The position numbers and the translations under genes are program-made. Positions 33,216-42,394 of a stretch of 47,602 nt of DNA are shown piece by piece (within the stretch, counting starts at the first letter, position 1; every line of letters starts with the position of its first letter). The notes under the pieces are model-generated. The model did not search any database. It was given only the letters and a program-made list of their open reading frames with translations, and was not told the DNA's origin. The stretch spans positions 1 to 47,602 of the forward strand of contig JBBKVS010000180.1 of NCBI GenBank assembly GCA_037968555.1, in the 5' to 3' direction. The DNA comes from JAWXBM01 sp037968555. Lineage in GTDB: Bacteria; Pseudomonadota; Gammaproteobacteria; Xanthomonadales; SZUA-36.

Positions 33216-36200
33216 TTGTCCGAGTTCACCTGCCTGCTAGGCGAACCCGTTTATTCTGATTTTCGCAGGCAGAAACTGGTCTCGCGGATCGTTCAGGATA
33301 TTGGCCAGCAAAGCGGCCAGGAACCCGGTGTTGAAGCGCGCTATGTCTACTTGGTCAGCTCTAAAACCCGGTTGACTGACACGCAACTGATGCAGCTTGA
33401 AGACCTGTTACACGGTGTACGCACCAGGCAGTTGGCAACAGAGAATTTGAAGCTGGTAGTACCACGCCTGGGAACCTTGTCTCCCTGGTCCAGCAAAGCC
33501 ACCGATATTGCCCGCCGCTGTGGCTTTGAAAATATTCTGCGCATTGAGCGGGGCATGGCGGTGTGGATCAGCGGCGTGGAAGCTTCCTCAGCGCAACAGG
33601 TATCCGCAATAGAACACCTGCTGCATGACCGCATGACCCAATCGGTATTACACAGCCTGGATGAGGCCAGAGCACTGTTTGAGTCATCTCCCCAGCGTCC
33701 GCTGGTGTATATCGACATTCAACAATGCGGTCTGGCTGCACTGCAGCAAGCCAATCAATCCATGGGTCTGGCTTTGTCCGCAGACGAAATTGATTACTTG
33801 CTGGATAGTTTCACGAAGTTGGGTCGCAACCCGAGCGATGCCGAATTGATGATGTTTGCCCAGGCCAACTCGGAACATTGTCGGCACAAGATTTTCAATG
33901 CCAGCTGGACCATTGATGGAGAAGATGCGGATGCCTCCCTGTTCGGGATGATCCGCAATACGCATGCACAGGCCCCGGAGGGCATACTTTCGGCGTATCA
34001 CGATAATGCCGCAGTATTGGCTGGAGCTTCAGGTGAGCGATTTTTTGTGCAGCCCGGAAGCCAGCATTACGACTGGGTGCTGGAACCGCTGGCATTCCAG
34101 ATCAAAGTCGAAACCCACAACCACCCCACTGCCATTTCACCCTTCGCCGGCGCTGCTACCGGTTCCGGCGGCGAGATTCGGGATGAATCAGCCACGGGCC
34201 GCGGCGCCAGACCGAAAGCCGGGCTGACCGGGTTTACCGTCTCCCATCTGGATCTGCCCGGACTGGACGCGCCGTGGCGAAGAGAACATGGCAAACCTGA
34301 ACGCATTGCCAGCCCGCTGGAAATCATGACAGAGGGACCTATCGGCGGCGCGGCATTTAATAATGAATTCGGTCGCCCTTCACTGTGTGGCTATTTTCGC
34401 AGTTTTGAACAGGAAATTGACGGACGGTTATGGGGCTATCACAAGCCCATCATGATCGCTGGCGGTATGGGCAGTATTCGCGAAACCCTGGTGGACAAAT
34501 TGCCCTTGACGCCCGGCGCCCACATCATCGTGCTGGGCGGACCGGCCATGTTGATTGGGCTGGGAGGTGGTGCGGCGTCTTCAGTGGGTAGCGGACAGGG
34601 CCAGGAAGAACTGGACTTTGCTTCGGTGCAGCGCGAAAACCCGGAAATGCAACGCCGTTGCCAGGAAGTGATAGAAGCCTGCTGTGCCCGCGGTCTCGAC
34701 AACCCGGTTTTGTCCTTGCACGATGTGGGCGCGGGTGGCTTGTCAAACGCCTTACCCGAGCTGTTGCATGACGGTGGGGTGGGTGGCGTGATGCAGTTGC
34801 ACGAAATTCCGCTGGCCGATCCGGCTATGTCACCGATGGAAATCTGGTGCAATGAATCCCAGGAGCGCTACGTGCTGGCGCTGAAACCGGCAGAACTGGA
34901 CTGGTTCGAAGCCGTTTGTAAACGTGAACGTTGTCCTTACGCGGTGTTGGGCCAGGCTACAGCACAACTGCAATTGAGCTTGCAGGATTCACTTACGGGT
35001 CAAGCTGCCGTGGATATGCCCCTCAGTGTACTGCTGGGCCGCACACCCAAAATGCACCGTGATGTCAGCAGGCAAGCAACCAGGTCAACCGAGTTTTCCA
35101 CCGCCGGTCTGGATGTGCTCGAAGCCACCAGGCGGGTTTTGCGCTTTCCCGCTGTGGGCAGTAAATCATTCCTGATCACCATCGGTGATCGCAGCGTAGG
35201 TGGATTGACGGTGCGTGATCAAATGGTCGGTCCCTGGCAAGTGCCGGTGGCCGACTGTGCAGTAACTTTGGCGGGTTTCAATAGTGATCATGGCGAAGCC
35301 ATGGCCATGGGCGAACGCAGCCCTCTGGCTGTAGTTAACGGGCCGGCATCTGGCCGCATGGCAGTGGCTGAAGCCATTACCAACATCGCTGCAGCGCCTA
35401 TCGCGCGTATCAATGACATTCGTCTGTCGGCCAACTGGATGGCAGCTGCAGGCGAAGCGGGGCAGGACGGCAGTCTGTTCGATACCGTCAAAGCGGTGGG
35501 CATGGAGTTATGCCCGGAATTGGGCATTGCCATTCCGGTAGGCAAAGACTCCTTGTCGATGAAAACCGTCTGGCAGGATGGTGAAAACGAAATGCGTATG
35601 CTGGCGCCGGTGTCCCTGGTCGTCAGTGCATTTGCACCGGTTACAGACGTGGCAGGTGCCCTGACGCCGCAGATTAATGTGTCAGTCAGCGACAGTTGCT
35701 TGCTGCTGCTGGATCTCGGGCGGGGCCAGAATCGCCTGGGTGGATCTGCCTTGGCGCAGGTCTATGGTGAGTTTGGCCACATCGTTCCCGACCTGGACCA
35801 GGCTGCCGATTTGCGAAATTTCTTTGCGGCTATCCAGGAATTGAGCCAGTCCGGCCTGCTGCTGGCCTATCACGATCGCTCCGATGGCGGGCTGGCAGCT
35901 TGCGTATGTGAAATGGCCTTTGCCTCGCATTGTGGGCTTGAAATCAATCTGCCTGCGGATGATTTGCTGGCGGCCTGGTTTGCCGAAGAAGCCGGGGCTG
36001 TTATCCAGGTAGCCGACACTGACCTGGATAAGGTACTCAGCTGTTTGCAACAACATGACTTGTCCGAATGTGTCAGCGACTTGGGCCGCCCTGTTTCCGG
36101 CGATCAGTTGATACTAAAGCACCAGGATAAGCCGGTATTGCAGGCTGATCTGCGTGCCTTGCAGCAGTTGTGGTCAGAAACCAGCCACGCGGTGCAACGA

Positions 36201-37082
36201 TTGCGAGACAACCCGGTGTGTGCGGATCAGGAGCTGGCCAGTCAAGTAAGCTGGCAAGGTCCAGGCCTGAATCCTTCGCTGAGTTTCGAAATGCCTGCCA
36301 GCCCACAAGTCCACACCACGCGCCCTACCGTGGCGATATTGCGGGAGCAAGGTGTAAACGGCCACGTGGAGATGGCAGCCGCATTTGACCAGGCGGGTTT
36401 CAAGTCGATCGATGTGCATATGTCCGATCTGTTCAGTGGTCGACAGGACCTGAACAATTTCCAGGGCTTCGTAGCTTGTGGAGGATTTTCCTATGGCGAT
36501 GTACTGGGTGCTGGCAGAGGTTGGGCCAAGTCCATATTGTTTGCAGATGAATTGCGCCAGATGTTTGCCGACTTCCTGGCGCGTGAAGATAAATTTGCAC
36601 TGGGCGTTTGCAATGGTTGCCAGATGTTGTCCGCATTGCGGGATATCGTTCCGGGCGCAGCCGACTGGCCGGATTTTGTGCGCAACCAGTCCGAGCAGTT
36701 TGAAGCCCGCTTGAGCATGGTGGAAGTATTACCCTCTCCATCTCTGTTCTTCACCGGCATGGAAGGCTCGCGTATCCCGGTTGCTACAGCCCACGGTGAA
36801 GGTCGTGCCCTGTTTGCAAACATTGCAAGTATCAGCCATGAACAGCTGGCATTGAGATATGTTGATGAACACGGTGTGGCCACAGAGTCATACCCGCAAA
36901 ACCCCAATGGATCACCGCAGGGGATAAGCGGACTTTGCAATAGAGATGGAAGAGTAACCATACTGATGCCGCATCCCGAGCGTACACTCAGAACTGCTAA
37001 CTTTTCCTGGGCGCCGAAACAGTGGGGACCCGTCTCCCCGTGGCGACAGATGTTCCTGAATGCCCGTAAATGGACAGGATAA
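33216..37082 (+). CDS. purL: Phosphoribosylformylglycinamidine synthase (large, single-chain PurL)
   Basis: This is the fourth step of purine synthesis: ATP- and glutamine-dependent conversion of FGAR to FGAM. At 1288 residues it is the gammaproteobacterial fused form. The ATP-binding AIRS-like half has ETHNHPTAISPFAGAATGSG. The C-terminal glutaminase domain has the nucleophile cysteine at residue 1132 (LGVCNGCQM) and the PHPERTLR His-Glu pair. The start is a TTG with GGGAG seven bases upstream; no ATG is available at the conserved N terminus. A terminator hairpin lies just upstream, so expression must come from a very close or leader-embedded promoter. Confidence 0.96.
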   Translation: MSEFTCLLGEPVYSDFRRQKLVSRIVQDIGQQSGQEPGVEARYVYLVSSKTRLTDTQLMQLEDLLHGVRTRQLATENLKLVVPRLGTLSPWSSKATDIARRCGFENILRIERGMAVWISGVEASSAQQVSAIEHLLHDRMTQSVLHSLDEARALFESSPQRPLVYIDIQQCGLAALQQANQSMGLALSADEIDYLLDSFTKLGRNPSDAELMMFAQANSEHCRHKIFNASWTIDGEDADASLFGMIRNTHAQAPEGILSAYHDNAAVLAGASGERFFVQPGSQHYDWVLEPLAFQIKVETHNHPTAISPFAGAATGSGGEIRDESATGRGARPKAGLTGFTVSHLDLPGLDAPWRREHGKPERIASPLEIMTEGPIGGAAFNNEFGRPSLCGYFRSFEQEIDGRLWGYHKPIMIAGGMGSIRETLVDKLPLTPGAHIIVLGGPAMLIGLGGGAASSVGSGQGQEELDFASVQRENPEMQRRCQEVIEACCARGLDNPVLSLHDVGAGGLSNALPELLHDGGVGGVMQLHEIPLADPAMSPMEIWCNESQERYVLALKPAELDWFEAVCKRERCPYAVLGQATAQLQLSLQDSLTGQAAVDMPLSVLLGRTPKMHRDVSRQATRSTEFSTAGLDVLEATRRVLRFPAVGSKSFLITIGDRSVGGLTVRDQMVGPWQVPVADCAVTLAGFNSDHGEAMAMGERSPLAVVNGPASGRMAVAEAITNIAAAPIARINDIRLSANWMAAAGEAGQDGSLFDTVKAVGMELCPELGIAIPVGKDSLSMKTVWQDGENEMRMLAPVSLVVSAFAPVTDVAGALTPQINVSVSDSCLLLLDLGRGQNRLGGSALAQVYGEFGHIVPDLDQAADLRNFFAAIQELSQSGLLLAYHDRSDGGLAACVCEMAFASHCGLEINLPADDLLAAWFAEEAGAVIQVADTDLDKVLSCLQQHDLSECVSDLGRPVSGDQLILKHQDKPVLQADLRALQQLWSETSHAVQRLRDNPVCADQELASQVSWQGPGLNPSLSFEMPASPQVHTTRPTVAILREQGVNGHVEMAAAFDQAGFKSIDVHMSDLFSGRQDLNNFQGFVACGGFSYGDVLGAGRGWAKSILFADELRQMFADFLAREDKFALGVCNGCQMLSALRDIVPGAADWPDFVRNQSEQFEARLSMVEVLPSPSLFFTGMEGSRIPVATAHGEGRALFANIASISHEQLALRYVDEHGVATESYPQNPNGSPQGISGLCNRDGRVTILMPHPERTLRTANFSWAPKQWGPVSPWRQMFLNARKWTG

Positions 37083-37086
37083 TCAG

Positions 37087-37788
37087 ATGAGCGAACCCAT
37101 GAGTAACGATCAAATTGCGGTCAATCCCACGACTGCGTCTGAAAAAGTCGAAGCTTTGGCACCGGCTGCAGAGGAAGAGCTGAAGCTCAGCGAATTGCTG
37201 ATCCTGGCATCCATGTGGATGCTGTTTGGCTTCATGCTGTGGTTTTATCTTTCCGCATTTCATGGCGCTCCTGTGCGAATAATCGCCGATTTGATTTTGT
37301 CCGATATCCTGGGTGACAGTTTCCGGCAAATCATTGTTGAGCCTAACCAGAATTTCCTGTTCCAGGTGGAAACCAATATTCAATACGTATTCAAGGACGG
37401 CACACAGGAAGCCCTGGGATTCATAGTGAACCCGCTGGTTTACAGTTACGGCCTGCCCTTGTTGTTTGGGCTGGTCATGGGTTCAGATGTGAGCTGGCTG
37501 CGCAAGCTCGTAATCATGCTGATCGGCTATGTGAGTATTACACTGGTGCAGGTTTGGGGCGTGGTCTTTCAATCCCTGAAAATGCTGTCTTTCAATTTTG
37601 GCGAACAAAGCCATATTTTTGTAACGCAAGCCGGGGTGTCGGATGACGTCGTTGCGTTAGGCTATCAATTGGGTACTTTGATACTGCCGGCGCTGATTCC
37701 CATTTTTGTCTGGGTGCTGACAAACCGGCCCCTGGTTGAGCAGTTTGTGGGCTGGAGTGCCGATACTTTACGCAAGCATGACTCATAA
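37087..37788 (+). CDS. Multi-pass membrane protein, possibly exosortase H-associated
   Basis: The 233-residue product has about four hydrophobic segments: around residues 35-56, 120-135, 145-165 and 200-218. Conserved-looking segments are VNPLVYSYGLPLLFGLV, LVQVWGVVFQSLKMLSF and ALGYQLGTLILPALIPIFVW. From memory these resemble the family annotated as exosortase H-associated membrane protein, which accompanies XrtH in IPTLxxWG-CTERM sorting systems. No exosortase gene or CTERM substrate is in this window, so this is a tentative recall. The start at 37087 follows purL by 4 bp, suggesting cotranscription. It does not resemble a T2SS component. Confidence 0.4.
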   Translation: MSEPMSNDQIAVNPTTASEKVEALAPAAEEELKLSELLILASMWMLFGFMLWFYLSAFHGAPVRIIADLILSDILGDSFRQIIVEPNQNFLFQVETNIQYVFKDGTQEALGFIVNPLVYSYGLPLLFGLVMGSDVSWLRKLVIMLIGYVSITLVQVWGVVFQSLKMLSFNFGEQSHIFVTQAGVSDDVVALGYQLGTLILPALIPIFVWVLTNRPLVEQFVGWSADTLRKHDS

Positions 37789-37909
37789 TGCGCATCAGTC
37801 GTGGCCTAAGCCCCGGAACCCACAAGTGGCAATGTTGTCTTTGAACAAGCTGGGTGGCGCCAGAGTTGGGCTAGTTGCTGTATTCGTACCTGCCACTGCC
37901 GCGCTGCCT

Positions 37910-37915
37910 TATAAT
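37910..37915 (+). promoter_or_regulatory. Candidate -10 element for the T2SS operon
   Basis: A perfect TATAAT lies 20 bases upstream of the gspE ATG in the 146-bp gap after the preceding gene. The sequence 17 bases before it (TACCTG, 37887-37892) is a weak -35 match, so an activator may be needed if this promoter is real. The implied leader is only about ten bases long. Confidence 0.4.
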
Positions 37916-37934
37916 TCGACCAGGCTCTGGAACC

Positions 37935-39686
37935 ATGGGGAACAGAACAGTGCAGGCAACTGAAGAACAACCGCAGGATGCGGTGCAGGAGGTCGAAGCG
38001 GCAAATGATTCCGTTTGTGAATATTTGCTGAGTTCAAGCCGGCTCAAAGCGGCTGACCTGAAGAGGGCAGAAAGCTACCGCGAGCAGAACGGTGGTGACC
38101 TGGTTACTTTGTTGGTCCGCCTCGGCCTGGTATCCGAGCGCGACGTAGCCGAAGCCGAATCCGAGTTGCTCAAGCTGCCGCTGATCCGTACCGTCGACCT
38201 GCCGGATGAAGCACCCGAATTTCCGGGGATTTCTGTTCGCTTCCTGAAACAAAACCTGATCCTGCCAGTGAGTGAAAACGACGAGGATCTGACAGTAGTC
38301 ATGGCCAATCCGCGGGATGAATTTGCAGCCCAGGCACTGGCCATGGCCAGTGGCAAGAATATCCTGCGCCAGGTGGGCATCGCATCGGAAATTGAAAACG
38401 GCATCGAAAAGCTGCTGGGCGGTGGCCGTAGCGCGATGGGGCAGATCGTCGACCGCCTGGGTGGTGAAGGGGAAGCAGGTGAAGAGGATATTGAGCACCT
38501 GCGTGACCTGGCGTCTGAAGCTCCAGTTATACGCCTGGTCAACCTGATCATGCAGCGTGCGGTGGAAGCGCGGGCATCAGATATTCACATCGAGCCCTTT
38601 GAAAACCGCTTGAAAGTGCGCTACCGCATCGATGGCGTATTGCAGGAAGTGGAAGCGCCGCCTTCCAGCTCTACTGCAGCTGTAATCAGCCGTATCAAGA
38701 TCATGGCCAAACTAAACATTGCCGAGCGTCGCTTGCCGCAGGACGGTCGCATCATGCACCGCGTGCAGGGCAAGGAACTGGACCTGCGTGTTTCCACCAT
38801 ACCCACCTCACATGGTGAAAGTGTGGTTATGCGTATTCTGGATCGTGAAAGCATCGTGCTGGATTTTGACTCGCTGGGATTTGATGAACATTTGCGCAAG
38901 AGATTCGTCAAATCCCTGGAAATGCCGCATGGCATCATCCTGGTAACCGGCCCCACCGGCTCAGGTAAAACAACCACGCTGTACACTGCACTCAGCGCGC
39001 TCAATACTCCGGAGCGCAAGATCATCACCGTTGAAGATCCGGTGGAATACCAACTGGAAGGCATCAACCAGATTCAGGCCAAATCATCCATTGGGCTGGA
39101 CTTTTCGCATGCGCTGAGAGCCATTGTGCGGCAGGACCCGGACGTGATCATGATAGGTGAAATGCGCGACCTTGAAACCGCCCGTATCGCTATCCAGTCG
39201 GCCCTGACCGGCCATCTGGTGTTATCGACCATACACACCAATGATGCTGCCAGTGGCATTACCCGAATGCTGGATATGGGAGTGGATGATTACCTGTTGA
39301 CCTCAACGGTAAACGCCATCCTGGCACAACGCCTGGTGCGAACACTGGACCCTGAAAGTCGCGAAGCTTATGACTTGCTGCCCGAAGTAGCCAAAGAAAT
39401 CGGCCTGACACGATTGGCTGGTGAGGAACGCGAACGATATACACTCTATCGGCCCGTGGGTACTGAGGAAAATCCAAACGGTTATCGGGGGCGAACCACC
39501 ATACTCGAATTGTTGTTGATGACCGATCCGATCAGGCGAATGGTGATGAAGCACGCGACTTCGGGTGAAATCCAGAACCTGGCCATTGCTGAAGGTATGC
39601 GACCCATGTACCAGGATGGACTGGAGAAATGTCTGACCGGCATGACTACCCTGGATGAAGTCTTGCGAGTGACGCAGGAAAGCTGA
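37935..39686 (+). CDS. gspE: Type II secretion system ATPase GspE (lacking the tetracysteine zinc motif)
   Basis: GspE is the cytoplasmic hexameric ATPase that drives pseudopilus assembly. An N-terminal regulatory domain precedes the ATPase core with Walker A GPTGSGKTTT, the Asp box and the Walker B-like DPDVIMIGEMRD (usual form GEIRD) and the HLVLSTIHTNDA histidine box. The usual zinc-binding C-M domain with two CxxC pairs is degenerate. The first pair is replaced by RTLDPESREAYD (about residue 470) and the second by VGTEENPNGYRGR (about residue 508), with no cysteine between. The ATG at 37935 has only a weak CTGGA upstream; a GTG at 37950 after GGGGA is an alternative. The stop overlaps gspF by one base. 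Confidence 0.93.
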   Translation: MGNRTVQATEEQPQDAVQEVEAANDSVCEYLLSSSRLKAADLKRAESYREQNGGDLVTLLVRLGLVSERDVAEAESELLKLPLIRTVDLPDEAPEFPGISVRFLKQNLILPVSENDEDLTVVMANPRDEFAAQALAMASGKNILRQVGIASEIENGIEKLLGGGRSAMGQIVDRLGGEGEAGEEDIEHLRDLASEAPVIRLVNLIMQRAVEARASDIHIEPFENRLKVRYRIDGVLQEVEAPPSSSTAAVISRIKIMAKLNIAERRLPQDGRIMHRVQGKELDLRVSTIPTSHGESVVMRILDRESIVLDFDSLGFDEHLRKRFVKSLEMPHGIILVTGPTGSGKTTTLYTALSALNTPERKIITVEDPVEYQLEGINQIQAKSSIGLDFSHALRAIVRQDPDVIMIGEMRDLETARIAIQSALTGHLVLSTIHTNDAASGITRMLDMGVDDYLLTSTVNAILAQRLVRTLDPESREAYDLLPEVAKEIGLTRLAGEERERYTLYRPVGTEENPNGYRGRTTILELLLMTDPIRRMVMKHATSGEIQNLAIAEGMRPMYQDGLEKCLTGMTTLDEVLRVTQES

Positions 39687-40900
39687 TGCCTATATTCGAA
39701 TACAAGGCTGTTTCACCTGCGGGTGAAACGGTATCAGGCGTCATGGAAGCAGCCAGTCTTGACCTGGTGATCCTGAAATTGCAGGAAGCCGGCAATATCC
39801 CTTTGCAGGCCAAAGAAGCAGGCTCCGGTGGTCTGGGGCTGAAAAACCTGACTTTTGGCAATCGCGGCATGAATAGCCGGGAGGTTGGAGAGTTTACCCA
39901 GCAACTGGCGACATTGTTGGGTGCCGGTTTACCACTGGATCGCTCTTTGCACGTGCTGATGGATCTGGCCGAATCGCCGAAAATCCAACGTACCGTGGGC
40001 GAAATCCGCGACCACGTGCGCGAAGGCGGCACCTTGTCGGATGCGCTGGAAAAACAGCATGGCGCCTTCAGCCGATTGTTTATCAACATGGTACGGGCGG
40101 GTGAAATTGGAGGAACCCTGGACACCACTCTGAATCGCCTGGCTGATTACATGGAGCGATCCAAAGAGCTGAAGGACAGTGTAGTGTCGGCCTTGATTTA
40201 CCCAATTCTGCTGCTGTTTCTGGCGGCTGGTTCGCTGATCCTGTTGCTGGTCTACGTTATCCCACAGTTCACTCCGATATTTGAGGAATTGGGCGGCGAC
40301 CTGCCCACGATCACAAAAATCGTGCTGGGAGTGGGTTCCGTGTTACAGAATTTCTGGTGGCTGCTGATTGGCATCGCCGTTTTCATTACTCTGCGATTTC
40401 GTACCATGTTGGCCAATGAAGAGAAGCGATTCAGCTGGGATGACCGTGTTTTAGGCATGAGATGGGTCGGTGACCTGGTGGGCAAACTGGAAACTGCGCG
40501 TTTGTCCCGCACCCTCGGCACCTTGCTGACCAATGGGGTACCACTGCTTTCGGCACTTTCTATTGCCCGCAATGTCATAAGCAACACGGTGTTGCGCAAA
40601 GATGTCACTGACGCGACTCGGGAAGTGAAAACCGGCGGTGGCCTGGCACGCAACCTGAGCAAGACTGGACGCTTCCCCAGGCTGGCTTTGCAGATGATCA
40701 GCGTGGGCGAAGAAACAGGCCAATTGGACGGCATGTTGATGAAAGTGGCCGACACTTACGATAAAGATGTAAGAAACACCATAGATCGGCTTTTGGCTAT
40801 ATTTACGCCGGTGGTTACCATGTTGCTGGCAGCGATGATAGGCACCATCGTATTGTCGGTGCTGGTTGCCATACTCAGTATCAATGATCTGGTGGGATGA
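39686..40900 (+). CDS. gspF: Type II secretion system inner-membrane platform protein GspF
   Basis: GspF is the polytopic inner-membrane protein at the base of the pseudopilus. The 404 residues contain two repeated cytoplasmic domains and three hydrophobic segments at about residues 165-192, 221-238 and 370-400. Family motifs include EVGEFTQQLATLLGAGLPLD, MVRAGEIGGTLD and MISVGEETGQLDGML. The start overlaps the gspE stop (TGATG). A 65-bp gap follows before gspG. Confidence 0.95.
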   Translation: MPIFEYKAVSPAGETVSGVMEAASLDLVILKLQEAGNIPLQAKEAGSGGLGLKNLTFGNRGMNSREVGEFTQQLATLLGAGLPLDRSLHVLMDLAESPKIQRTVGEIRDHVREGGTLSDALEKQHGAFSRLFINMVRAGEIGGTLDTTLNRLADYMERSKELKDSVVSALIYPILLLFLAAGSLILLLVYVIPQFTPIFEELGGDLPTITKIVLGVGSVLQNFWWLLIGIAVFITLRFRTMLANEEKRFSWDDRVLGMRWVGDLVGKLETARLSRTLGTLLTNGVPLLSALSIARNVISNTVLRKDVTDATREVKTGGGLARNLSKTGRFPRLALQMISVGEETGQLDGMLMKVADTYDKDVRNTIDRLLAIFTPVVTMLLAAMIGTIVLSVLVAILSINDLVG

Positions 40901-40965
40901 TCGTTGGTTGAGGAAAAAGCGCCAATACAATTATTGAGCACAGAAAGTTTTTGGAGATAGAAATC

Positions 40966-41412
40966 ATGTACAAATTCAGAAAATTCAAGCGCACAGGATG
41001 CAAGCACACTGGCCACGCCTCACAGCGGGGTTTTACGCTGGTTGAGTTGCTGCTGGTGCTGGTTATTCTGGCATTGATTGGCGGATTGGTTCTGCCTGGC
41101 ATCATCGGTAAAGCAGAAGGCGCCAAAGTCAAAGCGGCTTCATCCCAGGTAAGCCGTCTTTCCATGGCGGTGGAGAGCTACTACCTGGATACCGGAACCA
41201 CTCCTGAATCTCTCTCCCAGTTAGTGGTAGATGGTGGAGATGCGGGCTGGAATGGGCCTTATGTGAAAGAATCCAGTTTGAAGGATCCCTGGGGCCGCGA
41301 GTATGAGTTCCGTATGCCCGGAGAACATGGAGAATTTGATATCTATTCGCTGGGGGCTGATGGCCAGCCAGGCGGCGAAGACAGAAATGCCGATATCAAC
41401 AGTTGGGAGTAA
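40966..41412 (+). CDS. gspG: Major pseudopilin GspG
   Basis: GspG forms the shaft of the T2SS pseudopilus. After a basic leader of about 22 residues, the prepilin peptidase site is QRG|FTLVELLLVLVILALIG. The C-terminal calcium-binding loop is intact: DPWGREYEFRMPG, then SLGADGQPGGED and NADINSWE. The length of 148 residues from the ATG is standard. GGAG lies about nine bases upstream of the ATG. The leader has a cysteine (CKHTGH) and is longer than the usual 6-10 residues. No prepilin peptidase (gspO) is in the window. Confidence 0.95.
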   Translation: MYKFRKFKRTGCKHTGHASQRGFTLVELLLVLVILALIGGLVLPGIIGKAEGAKVKAASSQVSRLSMAVESYYLDTGTTPESLSQLVVDGGDAGWNGPYVKESSLKDPWGREYEFRMPGEHGEFDIYSLGADGQPGGEDRNADINSWE

Positions 41413-41496
41413 GGCGCTGCTGGATTGCGCCTGAAGCCGCTCACCCCGGTGAAACAACTGGAAAACAATACTGCTTTGCCACTTGCAAGAAGACGC

Positions 41497-41946
41497 ATGG
41501 GTCTGCGAACTGGCGGCTTTACGCTGGTTGAATTACTGGTTGTCATGGTCATTATGGCGCTGGTGCTGGGCCTGGTTGCCACCTCGATTTCGCGCAATAT
41601 TTCAGGCGCAGAAATGCGCAGTGCCGCACGCAAGATGACTGCATCGCTGCGCTACACCCGCACCCGGGCCATACTGGACAAGCAGGAAACGGTTTTCATG
41701 ATCGATACCGAAAACCGCTCCTATCTTGCACCCAAGCGAGAAGCTGTGACGCTTCCAGAAGGAATGAACGTGGCTGTGAATACCGCTCGATCAGAACTGA
41801 CTTCTGAAAATGTGGGTGGCATACGGTTTTACCCGGACGGGGGTTCCACCGGTGGTTTCATAGAATTGGAAGCCAACAAGCGAATTTACCGGATTGATGT
41901 GGCCTGGCTAACCGGCGAAGCCTCCATCCACAAGGATGAAGACTGA
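41497..41946 (+). CDS. gspH: Minor pseudopilin GspH
   Basis: This is a minor pseudopilin of the T2SS tip. The cleavage site is TGG|FTLVELLVVMVIMALV and is followed by the GspH-type beta domain with VGGIRFYPDGGSTGGFIEL. I choose the ATG at 41497, giving a seven-residue leader and 149 residues; a TTG at 41425 would add 24 basic residues and cannot be excluded. The 3' end overlaps gspI by 11 bases in another frame. Confidence 0.88.
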   Translation: MGLRTGGFTLVELLVVMVIMALVLGLVATSISRNISGAEMRSAARKMTASLRYTRTRAILDKQETVFMIDTENRSYLAPKREAVTLPEGMNVAVNTARSELTSENVGGIRFYPDGGSTGGFIELEANKRIYRIDVAWLTGEASIHKDED

Positions 41947-42394
41947 ATTGGCCAAATTGATTAAAAATAGCAAATCACAACAAGGTGGTTTCACACTGTT
42001 GGAAGTGTTGTTGGCTTTCCTGGTATTTGCACTGAGTTTTGCAGTTACCCTGGAAATCCTGACTGGAGCCATCCGCAATACGTCCAGGGCGCGCGAATAC
42101 ACGGAAGCAACACTGATTGCACAATCGCTGATGGACCAGGTTGGAATGGATATTCCACTACGTTCCGGCGCCAGCTTTCAGGGTGAAGAAGGTAATTACC
42201 GCTGGGAAATTGACATTTTTCTCTTTAAGGGCAGCGATCAGAACACCCGCAGCATCGAATTGTCGGATATAACCGGGATTGAATTGCTGGAAGTGGAATG
42301 CCTGGTTAGCTGGGGCGCGGGCGGACGTGAGCGTTCTCAAATGTTCAGTACGGTGAAAGCCCACCTGGAAAACGAGGATGGAGTAGGCATATGA
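41936..42394 (+). CDS. gspI: Minor pseudopilin GspI
   Basis: GspI starts the tip complex with GspJ and GspK. The leader ends QQGG|FTLLEVLLAFLVFAL, followed by the typical RNTSRAREYTEATLIAQSLMD helix of GspI. The length is 152 residues, slightly longer than average (about 125). The start lies within the end of gspH and the stop overlaps the gspJ ATG (ATGA). Confidence 0.9.
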   Translation: MKTELAKLIKNSKSQQGGFTLLEVLLAFLVFALSFAVTLEILTGAIRNTSRAREYTEATLIAQSLMDQVGMDIPLRSGASFQGEEGNYRWEIDIFLFKGSDQNTRSIELSDITGIELLEVECLVSWGAGGRERSQMFSTVKAHLENEDGVGI

